Assembly: GCF_932274485.2 (NCBI RefSeq) | Contig: NC_065884.2 | Location: 33,499,540-33,563,539, forward strand | Source: Patella vulgata | Taxonomy: Eukaryota; Mollusca; Gastropoda; Patellidae | Reading direction: 5' to 3' | Length of the DNA stretch: 64,000 nt | Shown: positions 33,599-44,735 of the stretch, piece after piece | How the letters are laid out: every line of letters begins with the position of its first letter | How positions within the stretch are numbered: position 1 is the stretch's first letter | Translations under genes and position numbers: made by a program | The notes under the pieces: model-generated | The model's database searches: none | What the model saw: only the letters and a program-made list of their open reading frames with translations | What the model was told of the DNA's origin: nothing

Positions 33599-34225
33599 AC
33601 AGTGGCGGCGCCAGCCGTCGGTGATTGGAGGGGCAAAGCTGGGGCAAAGTCCAAGGTTAAGTGGGCAAAGGCACGAGCTTCAACTAGGGGTAGGGGGCCT
33701 CCCCCAGAAAATTTTGAAAAACAGGTTGCCAGAAATGCAGCCTGGCAGTATTTCAGGCACTGATCGATGAGGTAAAGTGTCAAACGAACGGACTTGGGAA
33801 TCACGACGAAGCCCACTCACGAGCGTCAACGTAGGGAGTCCTGCCCCAGAAAATTTTGAAAAATAGACTGCCGGAAATGCTGTCTTACAGTTTTCCCAGG
33901 TACCGATCGTCGAGATAAATAGATCTGACCAGATACCGTCCGTCGCCTGATCACTAGTTTATCCAACTAGAGAACAAAATGTCAAACGAACGGACTTGCG
34001 AACCTCAACGAATTCCCCTTGTGAACGCCAAAGTAGCGAGTCCATTGGGGATCTCGCCAAGAAAATTTTGAAAAATAGACTGTCGGAAATGCTCAACAAC
34101 ATGCAAGTTTATGACTGAGTGGGGATGTGGGATTTATTCACCGTAGAAGGTATTGATTACCGAAACGTATCACAAATACTTTTTTTTATTTTCTAAAATT
34201 ATTGGGGGGGCAAACAGAGGGCAGA
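33599..34225. repeat. Possible decayed repeat, GTGGCGGCGCCA start
   Basis: It opens CAGTGGCGGCGCCAG, followed by GGGGCAAAG-rich sequence. The phrase CCAGAAAATTTTGAAAAA recurs at about 33709, 33848 and 34062 with neighbouring CGGACTTG phrases, i.e. a diverged internal duplication. GGGGGGGCAAAC near 34205 may be an inverted end. Similar G-rich fronts are common in invertebrate DNA transposons; the family is not identified. Confidence 0.4.
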
Positions 34226-34619
34226 CCATATTGTATCTTTAACTAATTATTTGGTTCACACTTTCTATAGAGTCAAATCACATGTACTTAATGATTTGAG
34301 TGATATATTTATAATTTATATATGAAAAACAGTGATATTTTGGTTAAATCCTTACCATTGTCAAAATATCCATCAAATGTCATCCTGTTTATGACATGTG
34401 TTTCGTAGAATGGGAATGTTTATTCCATATTTGGGAAGGAAATTAATGCCAAGGTCAGTCTATGACGTACATATACTAGTGGGTTATAAAAGAGGGTGAT
34501 GATCGAAATTCGTCAGAGCTCACCCAGATTTTCCGAGCAGCTATCATTTATAATCTATTGTTTATGAGTTTCTATGTATGCCAAGGAGTACAGAGTTATT
34601 AGAGGAATTGACGTTTTTT
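34226..34619. other. No gene seen
   Basis: Intron sequence without recognisable repeats. Confidence 0.4.
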
Positions 34620-34915
34620 TTCTTTTTATATGCCCACATTGAAATGTCGTCGCCCCTGTCTATCTAGAGGCTAAAGTTAATATCTGATTGACTTTAAATT
34701 GATACACATTGCTTAAGGTCATGAGACGAAGCAGCCTATTGATGTTCAGCGATTTATAATTACTGCCAAATTTATGGCCCTTTATCACTTTGAAAAATCT
34801 TGTGGACGCTCTAGAGGCTAAAATTGATACAGTGTTTTAAGGTTGCGAGATGAAAAAGCCCAGTGACTTTAAATGATTTCCAATAATTACTACCATAGTT
34901 ATGGCCCTTGATCTT
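34620..34915 (+). mobile_element. Family B fragment
   Basis: Decayed left end (TATATGCCCACATTGAAATG then GTCGTCGCCCCTGTC) plus about one and a half B monomers, ending abruptly after TTATGGCCCTTGATC. Confidence 0.65.
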
Positions 34916-35879
34916 CCAGTGAATGCCTCACAATAGATTCGTTCTTTACAATGATATAAAATTCAATTGTACAAAGTAGCAATTATATTACTATAAGGAA
35001 TATTGAAAAGTCAGTTCCACTTAATTTATGACTTTTCTCTGTCATAATGGTAAAATAATGTGAACAAGATGACTTTTCTCTGTCATAATGGTAAAATAAT
35101 GTGAACAAGTATCCCCTAAGAATTTTATTTTATTTTATTTTTTTTTTTTTTTTAAAATAGAACACAGATATATGTTGGCAGCAGTGTTCAAAGTAAATAT
35201 AACTTTTAAAAAGAAATATCAGCCCAAATATTGGCATTTAACATTTCTCCCTTTCTTTGGATATATGACGGGAATTGTCATCTTCTTTGCTTCATTGCGT
35301 CGAAAATAAAAATATATAGTTGAAATCTTTGACATTGTAATATTTCTCTATGTAGCTTGTATCAAATCCTAAAAGTTATGAATAAATTTAGCTTTCCAAA
35401 GTCTAGAATTATTATCTGTAAGTTTTGTGGTATCGTCTGTTTGAAAGCCTATCCAAGATGGTGGCAATTTCGTCGACATTATCAAATTCCACGATATGCC
35501 TGGCAGTAAATCATAAAAAATCTTGATTCCATTTCACTCTCCATATCATAAAATTATTAGCCGTGAAAATATTTGAATAATGCCAAAGTCATTGACACGG
35601 TGTGAATTTTCAGCTCTGACCTATTACGTAAATACTGGAAGATCCTTTTTTAAGACGTATGTTTTTTATTTGATAATTAGCAAATATAACATTCCTTTTC
35701 ATTGGGTGTTTTATTTTTATTACTCAATCACCATTAATTTAAGAAATAAAAACAATAGAAATCAGTTGATTGATCTGGCGCTTTTGTTCTCTAATGCTTT
35801 GGCCAGGTATGATGGGTCCGCGAGTTGATTCGCTACCACCAAATGATAGGTGTGAACTGATTCGCACTTGTCAAAAATG
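34916..35879. other. Intron sequence with a 41-bp duplication and a T-rich tract
   Basis: ATGACTTTTCTCTGTCATAA ... GAACAAG (41 bp) is duplicated in tandem at 35028-35109. A TTTTATTTT/poly-T tract lies at 35127-35154. No exon recognised; an open frame at 35580-35828 lacks splice or family support. Confidence 0.45.
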
Positions 35880-36007
35880 GGTTACGGTCATGGGGATGAA
35901 GAAGCCTATTGATTTTCAACAATTTCCGATAATTACTGCCAGAGTTATGGCCCTTGATATCTTTGAAATATCTTGTGGACGCACTAGAGGCTAAAGTTAA
36001 TATCCGA
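35880..36007 (+). mobile_element. Family B monomer fragment
   Basis: Single B monomer (GATGAAGAAGCCTATTGATT, GAGTTATGGCCCTTGAT) cut at its end by a family A left end. Confidence 0.65.
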
Positions 36008-36454
36008 TTGTTTGTTTTTATATGCCCACATTTTCATGTGGACCTACATGTGGACCTAGGTCACAATTTTTATCCGATTTCAATGAAACTTGAAATATAG
36101 TTTTATCACCATATTGGCATGTATCGGACTGTAACTTCATGGATTATGGTGTTTTTAGCTTGTGGACCCTGTAGAGATCACAATTTTTATCGGATTTAAA
36201 AAACTGTTACAATATATTGTGTAGAAGTGTGTAATACAAAGGTTGTGGACCCTCTAGAGGTCACAATTTTGATGAAACTTAAAACATATCTTTATATCCC
36301 AAAGATCTCTGTCCCTTTTGATATTTGCACATTTCAGGCCATAACTTTCTGGATTATTGCCCCTGATTGTACAAAAAATCACGTTTGTATTTAGCTTGTT
36401 CTCTATCCATCTCTTGCAAAATGTGGGCGTATCCTGCCTGGCAGACACTGGTTT
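36008..36454 (+). mobile_element. Family A element, short rearranged copy
   Basis: The left end TATGCCCACATTTTCATGTG is directly joined to monomer sequence without the usual CGTCGCCCC and microsatellite. Three partial monomers follow, then GTGGGCGTATCC and the hairpin CTGCCTGGCAG, with the last bases changed to ACACTGGTTT. Confidence 0.65.
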
Positions 36455-36835
36455 GCTCTGTTTTTGTGATGGGTGGAACATTAACCCTACTGTGTTCAAT
36501 ATGCCTCGATTCTATTTAGGTTTAGACTACCTGTTTTTTTTTTATACATTTCACCTATGTGGTCACTTGTATAGTTAAATTTTACTACAATATGCTTACA
36601 TTCATATTTCTTGTAACATATAGCAGATCATGACTCATGCTGGCATTATACAATGGTTTCTCTGGGTTTTAATAGAATTGATAGTCATGTTTAAAGGTAT
36701 TGATAGTTGTTGTTATGTTTTGTTTGTTTTGATTGTATGATTTGTTTTACTCATATGTACTATATATGTATGGCTGGATTCGTTATTGATCATTGCTTGA
36801 TAAAGATAACTGTAGGAGTATTGAAATGTTGCATG
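36455..36835. other. No gene seen
   Basis: AT-rich intron sequence. Confidence 0.4.
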
Positions 36836-36837
36836 TA

Positions 36838-37668
36838 CAGTGGACTCTGTCACATCCGACCTCTGAATACACTGGCATTCTGTGAAATCTGACATCATTT
36901 TCATGTCCCGATTTATTTCCTTATTATTTCAGCCAAAAAATCTTTGAGTAATCCTTACTCTGAATATTCCGAATTACGACATCAATCAGCCGTCCTGTAA
37001 CATGATTTCCATTGAATCAAAACTGTATAATCCGGTCTTCAATCGGTGGGTGTGAAGCCACAAAAGATTAACAAGCAATCACCAATCAATTATCGATGAG
37101 ATTAAAACTCGCTCGCTTAGGTCTTTGTTGATTACTTTGATAATTTTATAATCTCTTGTAAGACAGTTGTGACAAATACTCAAGAATACCCAAGAATTTT
37201 CCCACGAATTATTCACAGCTGTAAAAATATTCCTAGCACCTGTTGGAAACATTCTTTTGAACCTGAATACCTATGTTTGTTCATCCTACGGATCTATCCG
37301 AACCGTGTGACAACGACCTAGACATAGAACGACAGATTATCAATAAACATGTGACACCAAAGACAAGTGTGAGATCAACTGAAGACAATGAAGAAGATAA
37401 ATTAACGACAGACTTGACCTATTCAAAATGTCTACGCATGTTAAATGAAATAAAGATTAATGTAATAAAATTTTGAATGTACAGAAAGGTTTATCATTTT
37501 TAAAGTGAATAATGTTCTGGGAATTCGAAGCTACATTATAATACTACTTTCGGTTTTCGAAGTTACAATAATATTTCCGGCTTTGAGTAAACTGAGTATT
37601 CCGACAAACTGCGTAATCCGACATATTGTAACTATCCTGTACGATGTCGGATTTGACAGAGTCCACTG
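36838..37668 (+). mobile_element. Pogo/Tigger-like deleted DNA transposon (831 bp)
   Basis: Inverted ends CAGTGGACTCTGTCA then CATCCGAC (36838) and, reversed, CAGTGGACTCTGTCAAATCC (to 37668), flanked by TA on both sides. This TIR style and TA duplication fit the pogo/Tigger branch of Tc1/mariner. The interior keeps an acidic frame at 37273-37476 (EDNEEDKLTTDLTYSKCLRM) resembling the C-terminal tail of Tigger-type transposases. The catalytic region is gone. Confidence 0.75.
37273..37476 (+). pseudogene. C-terminal remnant of a pogo/Tigger-like transposase
   Basis: A 67-codon frame with an acidic stretch (STEDNEEDKLTTD) followed by an amphipathic helix (SKCLRMLNEIKI). Tigger-type transposases end in an acidic tail and a short helix of this kind. 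No DDD catalytic residues are present. The assignment relies on the flanking inverted ends as much as on the peptide. Confidence 0.4.
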
Positions 37669-37743
37669 TATATGGTTTTATCTCTGATTTTCAAGGTTTG
37701 AAATTTCCATGATTTTTTATCATTCTTTTGTTGCCTTTTGTAG

Positions 37744-37799
37744 AAACCCAGTGATCAAAAGAGTCAATCAACCGATAAAGATACAGTAGATGCAATACA
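37744..37799 (+). CDS. Exon of a PI3K-like host gene
   Basis: Small 56-bp exon after TGCCTTTTGTAG. It encodes KPSDQKSQSTDKDTVDAI in phase with the exon at 32567. The best donor consistent with the next exon is ATACA|GTTAGT; other GT sites nearby break the frame. The product is polar and probably a surface linker. Boundaries are good on the left, less certain on the right. Confidence 0.5.
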
Positions 37800-37945
37800 G
37801 TTAGTGTGTTAAGTATATTATTTTTAGAAAACTATAGGCTTGTTTACACAGTTTTCAATTTATATTGATGTAATTTCTGTACTACACTGATCTATACTTT
37901 CATTATTATTTACTGTTAAAATCATGATTTTCTGTTTTCTATCAG

Positions 37946-38088
37946 TTGTGCTATAAGGTGTTCATATGTTGAAGATTTAGAAGATAGTTTAGAGAAATTA
38001 ATTGTAGCTGTAAAACAGTTGATAAAAATGTACTGTCAAACATTTCATACAGATTTTATAATGGGAACAACAGTTGGAATACCGAAAG
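37946..38088 (+). CDS. Exon of a PI3K-like host gene
   Basis: 143-bp exon between CTATCAG and CCGAAAG|GTAAGA. It encodes a helical segment (SYVEDLEDSLEKLIVAVKQL then IKMYCQTFHTDFIMGTTVG). The phrase MYCxTFxTDF resembles the helix that precedes the C2 domain in class II PI3Ks, from memory of the family. Phase 2 in and phase 1 out, compatible with both neighbours. Family C and A repeats begin immediately downstream. Confidence 0.65.
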
Positions 38089-38094
38089 GTAAGA

Positions 38095-38562
38095 TTACTC
38101 TTATATGCCCATATGGAAGTGTGGTCATATATTGTCGCCTCCCCTGTTCGTCCATCATCCACAATTTCTTGTGAACACTCTACACACTACATTTAGTGTC
38201 CAATATTTTTGAAATTTACATATGTTGTTAATTTAATTTCAACAATTTCCGTTAATTAAGTGTTTCGGTACCTTTATATCACAATGATCTTGGTTCCTTT
38301 CGATAGTTGCACATATCCAAACGTAACTTCCTGGATTATGGCCCCTGATTGTTCGAAAAATCGTGTTTTTTTAGCTTGTCTTGTGTATTCTGTAGAGGTC
38401 ACAATTTTTTATCTCATTTTAAAAAACATTGAAATATATCAACATTCCAGCATAATGATGGTTGACTTCGAATGTCGTGAAAATCGAACCAAAACTACCG
38501 GACAAAATGGCCACCCCTCATACGCAATGGTATATCAAGATTGTGGACCCACTACACTAGGA
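38095..38562 (+). mobile_element. C/A composite fragment
   Basis: A decayed family C left end (ATATGCCCATATGGAAGTGTG then GTCATATATTGTCGCC) with one partial C monomer is followed by family A monomers (GGTCACAATTTTT, ACAAAATGGCC) and stops at GATTGTGGACCCAC. No right end. It begins 7 bp after the exon at 37946-38088. Confidence 0.6.
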
Positions 38563-39756
38563 CCAGGTATCGTCCAGACTTGACGAAAAAAGGAAAGAAA
38601 CTAAGCTTATCCTCAAGAATTTAATACACATATCCAGCTAATAGATTGCCGTCAAGAATGTGTTAAATGCCGTCAAGATTCACCAAAAACCGCCCAGTTT
38701 GTGCTACCGTGTAGTTTAAGAAACACCGTTTTGTTTTGACATCGATCGTCTACTTTATGACCGTCCAGTTTCTCGGGTGGTAATTTAGAAATGAACACTA
38801 CCTTTTAGATTTGAAAGGGGTTTAGTTTTTAGACAAGGCGTTTATTTTCCCGGACGTTGTCAAGAAATGAACAGAGTGTTTAATTATTTAAGGTGTTTAG
38901 ATTTTACGCCAAATTACCACTTTACCGAGAGCCGTCTAGAAACTAACGGGTGAGTAGTAATGCAATGCCGTTTACTTTTCATGTCTTTTAATTAGTTTCT
39001 TGAGTGCCATCTAGAAAACTTACGGCGTTTGTTTTTGTGTGAAATATTTAATTTCTATCTCCCAATTTTAGAAACTATGTTCAGATTTAGAATCTGAGTA
39101 TAGTGTCTAAAATTCTCGAATGAATTGCATATTTGTTGAATATCGTGCAGTTCTTCGGTATTGCCGACGTCCGTTGGGAAAAGTTGATTTACAATGAATT
39201 GACAATTTTCGCGGCAGGGATTAAACTAGGGTAGACATCAACGAAATAAATTAACGTATATCTTGTTCCTTCTAATCTTGTTCTCTGGGTTATTTACCCG
39301 CTTCGGCAATTTAATTTACAAATTGACGTCATTTACGCCATGGGGGACTATTTTGGCCAACATTTATTTTTGCATCCCCATCTGTTGGGAATGTTGAAGA
39401 AATACAGGAGGGGAATTGTTAACAGTTTCTCCCCATTGACACGGGCAAGGACCGCAAATCATATCTTGTCGCAATAAAATCGAGTATTTCCTCATCAAAA
39501 AACAAAAGGCAAACAAACAGTGTCATTATAATATTTAATATCCAAGACTACTAATTATATATAATACATGGATATTTGTAGAGGTCTACAAATAAATTAA
39601 ATCGGGACTGTTTATACTACAATACACACACAACACTCGCACATCATTCACACAACATTTGGGACCTCAGAAGTTAAAAACCTAAGTATATTACCAATAA
39701 ATACATATAACAAGCTCAAAACATAATCACATAAGTATCACCTAGCAGCTTTATTG
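38563..39756. other. Unassigned intron sequence with CGTCTAGAAAC-like motifs
   Basis: Short related phrases (CGTCCAGAC, CCGTCCAG, CCGTCTAGAAAC, GCCATCTAGAAAAC, AAGGCGTTTATTTT) recur over 38565-39050, like a very diverged tandem repeat. The rest, to 39756, is unassigned. No coding evidence. Confidence 0.35.
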
Positions 39757-39800
39757 TCCCCCGCCTTTCGAAGAAAGCAGGGGACTATTAAAATGGGTTC

Positions 39801-39886
<86 letters not shown>

Positions 39887-41247
39887 CTGTCCGTCTGTCC
39901 CGTCTGTCTGTCCGTCTGTCTGTCCGTCTGTCTGTCCGTCACACTTTTTGGGACACAATAACTCTCTTCCTAATTGAGCTAGAATGTTCAAACTTGGTGT
40001 ATGTGTTTATTAGGTCAATGCCTTGATGGAGTTCGAAGATGAGCATTTTCCGCTTAGGGTAAGCAGAGATAAGCAATTTGATTGGTTGATGCTTTGGGAC
40101 ACGATAACTCTCTTCCTAATTGGGCTAGAATGTTCAAACTTGGTGTATGTGTTGATTAGGTCAATGCCTTGATGGAGTTCGAAGATGAGCATTTTCCGCT
40201 TAGGGTAAGCAGAGATAAGCAATTTGATTGGTTGATGCTTTGGGACACAATAACTTTTAATTGAGCTAGAATGTTCAAACTTGGTGTATGTGTTTATTAG
40301 GTCAATGCCTTGATGGAGTTCGAAGATGAGCATTTTCCGCTTAGGGTAAGCAGAGATAAGCAATTTGATTGGTTGATACTTTGGGGCACGATAACTCTCT
40401 GCCTAATTGAGCTAGAATGTTCAAACTTGGTGTATGTGTTGATTAGGTCAATACCTTGATGGAGTTCGAAGATGAGCATTTTCCGCTTAGGGTAAGCAGA
40501 GATAAGCAATTTGATTGGTTGATGCTTTGGGACACGATAACTTTAGTTCTAATTAAGTGAGATTGATGAAACTTGGTGTATAGTTTCATTACATCAATAC
40601 CTTGACTAAGTTCAATCATGAGCATTTTCTACTCAGGCTAAGCAGAGCGATAAGCAATTTGATTGGTCGAGACATTGGAACACAATAATTCACATTCTAA
40701 TTGATGTAGAATGTTCAAACTTGGTGTAGGCTTTCATTAGGTGAATGCCTTGATGGAGTTCAATGATGAACATTGTATGCTTACGGTAAGCAGAGATAAG
40801 CAATCTGATTGGTTGATGCTTTGGGGCATGATAACTTTGAGAGAGATGAAACTCCGAATATAGATTCATTATATCATTACCTTGACTAAGTTCGATGGTG
40901 AAAATTTTCTGCTAAGGCTAAGGAGCAATAAGCAATTTAATTGATTGGTCAAGACTTTGGAACATAATAACTCTGCTTTTAATTGAGGTAGAATGTTTAA
41001 ACTTGATGTAGATGTTCATTAGGTGAATGTCTTGACTAAGTTCAATGATTAACATTTCGAGCTGAAGCCAAGCAGAGCTTATCAGTTTCATAATCTTGAT
41101 TCTATTTGATAGACAGTGATGAAACTTAGTCTATAGTTTAACTGTTCGATACTTTTGAAAAAAATAAATGTTCTATTAATTAATACGTGTCATCTAATTA
41201 TTTTGCTATTTCGGCGGGGGACATCAGCCTCACTGTTGGCTTGTTTA
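39757..41247 (+). mobile_element. Family D tandem-repeat element, complete
   Basis: The left end GTCCCCCGCCTTTC, GAA and GAAAGCAGGGGAC folds into a hairpin and is followed by TATTAAAATGGGTTC and a long (CTGT)n tract. About eight monomers of roughly 145 bp follow (GGGACACAATAACTCTCTTC near 39950, 40094, 40233, 40383, 40530), decaying rightward. The right end has GGCGGGGGAC, an inverse of the left terminus, then ATCAGCCTCACTGTTGGCTT with an AGCC/GGCT stem. Non-coding. Confidence 0.8.
39801..39940. repeat. (CTGT)n microsatellite of family D
   Basis: About 140 bp of CTGT with scattered CCGT units. Other D copies have much shorter tracts at the same place (53897-53950), so length varies between copies. 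Confidence 0.95.
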
Positions 41248-41361
41248 TTTAATTACACAAGTTCAAAACAATCAGTTATCAGGTTCACCTATCAGTTATA
41301 TATATTAAATCACTAAACACAAAATATAAAAACATATTTACACAAAAGTTTAAAATCTCAT
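41248..41361. other. Short spacer
   Basis: AT-rich spacer between the D element and the 75-bp array. Confidence 0.4.
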
Positions 41362-41785
41362 CACGTCACTGTCGGCGATATCACTTCAGTGGACGGAGTG
41401 GTTAAGTTCATTGCGGTACGACATGTATAAAAGTCGCCTGTCACTGTCGGCGATATCACTTTGGTGGACGGAGTCGTTAAGTTCATTGCGGTACGACATG
41501 TATAAACGTCGCTTGTCACTGTCGGCGATATCGCTTCGGTGGAAGGAGTCGTTAAGTACATTGCGGTACGACATGTATAAAAGTCGCATGTCACTGTCGG
41601 CGATATCACTTCGGTGGACGGAGTCGTTAAGTTCATTGCGGTACGACATGTATAAAAGTTGCATGTCATTGTCGGCGATATCACTTCGGTGGACGGGGTC
41701 GTTAAGTACATTGTGGTACGACATGTATTAAAGATGCATGTCATTGTCGCCGATATCACTTCGGTGGAGACGGCCGTTAAATTAA
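41362..41785. repeat. 75-bp minisatellite, about 5.5 copies
   Basis: Units carry GTCACTGTCGGCGATATCAC and GCGGTACGACATGTATAAA; the start phrase recurs at 41366, 41441, 41516, 41591, 41666 and 41741, an exact 75-bp period. Since 75 is a multiple of three, stop-free units give repeated 25-residue open frames on both strands (minus 41361-41873 and 41386-41724, plus 41411-41731). That makes a real protein unlikely without expression evidence. Confidence 0.92.
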
Positions 41786-42644
41786 AATTCACACACACAC
41801 GCTTATGGGCAGTACTGCCCCTGATACTGCTCATACTAATCGTTAATTGTATCCCAATTCTATCCAATGACACTTTAGTTGTTTTGATTCGATGGAATGT
41901 GGCGTAGTAATCTGTTTTTTCGCAAGATCGCCATTTTTTTACTTTTTATGTTCGACTACTTCCGGTTTTTATATCATTGTCGGGATAGCTTTAACAAGTT
42001 GTTTGGTTACCTTACCTTCTGTACAAGAAGTTTCAGAATAATCCATTCAGCTGTTTTCCAAAGAAAGAAAATTAGAAGATCATTTTCAGTAATTTAAGGA
42101 TTTTTCAACTTTTTTCCAAGATTGAGGTTCTTTTTGGACCACTTATATTATTTCAATGCTTTTATTTTTGGACTCACGCCATAGTCCACCGATAGGACTC
42201 TGAGTAAAAAAAGTTTAAGAAAAAACTTAGTTTTCGTTTTTGAGAAAATGGCATCTCAAAATGCTCCAAAACGGAAAATACTAGATTTTCGGCCGGTGGT
42301 ACTTTTTACCACCGCCAACCACCGCCGACTACCGCCAACCAAATACTTTTTACCGCCGACCGCATTGTAATGACTTTCGACTGTAATATAATTACCGCCG
42401 ACCAAATACTTGTTACCGCCGACCAAATGCTTAATGATTCCTTGTTACCGCCGACTATTTACCATAATTTATTTTCTAGCCATCTAAATCGTATCATTCA
42501 GATGTCATATGATAGTCCATTAATGGGGACATGGCTGAATGTCCAATACATGGGAATTGATGTATTGTGAAAACCCCATCCTTGATAGATGACTGAATTG
42601 GCAGACAGCTTAAGGCTGCCGCTCTCAGTGTGAGTGAATGAAAT
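41786..42644. repeat. Unassigned sequence with TTACCGCCGAC motif cluster
   Basis: From 42286 to 42460 the phrase TTACCGCCGACCAAATACTT or parts of it recurs six or more times, beginning with ACCACCGCCAACC. Elsewhere nothing is recognised; the open frame at 41897-42097 has no support. Confidence 0.5.
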
Positions 42645-42771
42645 GAGCGAAGCTCGAGTGTTAGTACTGATAAAGGAGCGAAGCTCCTAATCACAGTGAA
42701 GTGAGCGAAGCTCGAGTGTTAGTACTGATGGATGAGCGAAGCTCCGATTGTAAGATTGAGGAGCGAAGCTC
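42645..42771. repeat. Regular array of GAGCGAAGCTC hairpins
   Basis: The palindrome GAGC-GAA-GCTC occurs at 42645, 42676, 42703, 42734 and 42761, spaced 31, 27, 31 and 27 bp, i.e. a 58-bp period holding two hairpins per unit. Intervening phrases CGAGTGTTAGTACTGAT repeat too. Confidence 0.9.
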
Positions 42772-43699
42772 CCAGACCAATCTTGAACTGTACCTGAAAT
42801 AGATTCCATTTAATACATAAACATATATACATGTACATGTATATAAATTTAACAATAATATTCAATACTGACTTCAAACCAAATAGGTAACCCCATACTT
42901 TGGGGTAGAATAGCTAGTTTATGGTTAAACTAGCTGTGAAAATGCCAAGGTGAGCAGATGCAAGGCATCTGTGTAGCCCCAAGGGGTGTTAGTAATAGAA
43001 GTGTGTGTATGAATTTACGGACCAGCTACCCTCCTGTCTGCCAGCAAGAAAAAGATTGATGTAAACAAGCAAAATTGATTTAACTACATTTGATTGAAAT
43101 TCAATAAACCAACAATCACTGATAACATGTTCTTTCTAGTATGACAGAGTGTTTGAACAGTATTGAACACCTGTATAAGTTCTTCAGTTATAACACTGTT
43201 AACATATGACACCTTAAGTTTATTCATGGCAAATGAAATTAGGAGTGTGCAGAGTGAAGGCTTGATCCCAAATTGACACATATTTGCACTTGAATTCTGA
43301 TTCCACATGTTGAATTCTAAAATATACACAACTTCGATGTATATTCTCACTATTACGGTACCCAGAATAATATTAAATTTTTTTTATTTTTTTTTTTTTT
43401 CACTTGAATTCTGCCGTTTCACATAACTTCTGTTGTACACTTGATATTTCTCACTTGAATTATATAATTCACACTGAATTTATATTCACATGAATAAATT
43501 TAATTTCACACTTGAACTATATATTTCACACTGAATTTATATTCACACTGAATTTATATTCACATAAATGTAATTCCGCACTTGAAAAATATGTTCACAC
43601 TTAAATTTACTTGAATTTTAATATTTTCACACTTGATTATATTCCACCGTTGATTCGCTCGAACGATTTGGACTCAATGATAGTGGAAATATCTATTAA
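42772..43699. repeat. AT-rich region with TTCACACTTGAATT repeats
   Basis: From about 43400 to 43640 short units of the form TTCACACTTGAATTTATAT recur with variable spacing. A T-run lies at 43377-43400. This stretch may include the 3' terminal region of the adjacent DIRS-type fossil, but its limits were not resolved. Confidence 0.45.
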
Positions 43700-43757
43700 T
43701 AACCCACAAATGACATGTATCTAGTATGTATAATAACAATAGTATCTTGCTTTCAAA

Positions 43758-44735
43758 CTAACTCAGTAAACTATTTTGTGCATCTCGTAGAGTGTCAGTT
43801 GGGGTCCTAATGTATCGAGTATAACAATCTGATGACCACCTTCCCATACCCTTAATTAGATGGTCTTCAATTCTGGCCTTGGCAGCCGAAGTTGTTGCGC
43901 CTATTCTGAGTGAATGGCCATTATATGTCTGTTCATTAACACCTATTTTACTCAAGACATGTTTCAGACATTTAATAAAAAAGTTTCGAGATACAGATTT
44001 CGTGTCTTCAGTCATGAAAAAGGGCATGTTTGTTTTAGAGAACTTACAATTCCTTAAGTGTCTATACTGGGAAAGCACTACAACAGGACATAGTCTATGA
44101 CCGTTTTTAAAAAAGGTAATTGAAACCCCTTTAGAGTAAGGATCAGTTTTTGACTTTTTCAACTTTAAGACAGCTTTATCGCCAAAAATTTGTATGTCCT
44201 CGTATGTAATGTCTACTTGAGGATTGAACTGGCCTGAAGTGGTGATTTCTCCACATCTCAAGAAACCAAAAAATGTGGTGATATACAAAGCCTCCAACAG
44301 ACAATCTGTGTATTTGCTAAAAACGCCAAATCTTAAGGCATTACATATTTGTTTCAAGATATCACTAGTTATTGGAAGTCTTGTTTTGTTGTTAGTTGGT
44401 TGTAGTCGTCTTACTGCGTTGAGGATAGCGTACACTCGAATGTTCCTATCAGGGTTTTCGAAATACTCTGAGTGGCCATACTTCATATATACGAACCTAA
44501 CACCACTCAAGTAAAGTTTAATTGTGGAGTAACTTAATTTTAAAATGCTCTGACAATATGAAATGAAATATAAAATTAACGTCTGAGAAACTGGTGGAAG
44601 TATTGCTACCCATCTATAATTATATTGGGCAAGGAATCGTTGATATGCATTGAATCCAGTTTGATATACCTTAAATGTTTTTGACGAAACACTGTGATTC
44701 CATAAATGCTCTAAAGTTCCATTCAGTTCTGCCAA
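43758..44735 (-). pseudogene. Tyrosine recombinase of the DIRS-type fossil
   Basis: A 325-residue product of the phage-integrase/tyrosine recombinase family, the DNA-joining enzyme of DIRS and Ngaro elements. The N-terminal half is a SAM-like core-binding region. The C-terminal half carries the catalytic signatures, with an arginine in LRCGE, HSLRIGATT and a tyrosine in DCYTRYIR. Length is normal for the family. It is treated as part of a fossil element because the rest of the element is broken. Confidence 0.85.

Noticed and set aside
33262-33816. 184-residue minus-strand frame with an alanine-rich middle
   Set aside because: It crosses a family A right end and a G-rich repeat; composition and position indicate a chance frame.
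39751-40026. Frames made of repeated TDRQ, SVCL or DGQT
   Set aside because: Direct translation of the (CTGT)n microsatellite.
40010-40363. Minus-strand frame with repeated MLISAYPKRKMLIFELHQGI
   Set aside because: Family D monomers in translation; found in every D copy.
42645-42771. Possible CRISPR-like repeats with short spacers
   Set aside because: 11-base palindromes with conserved spacers in a 58-bp satellite unit; no cas genes, animal genome.
44224-44514. Plus-strand frames opposite the tyrosine recombinase
   Set aside because: Shadow frames without family resemblance.
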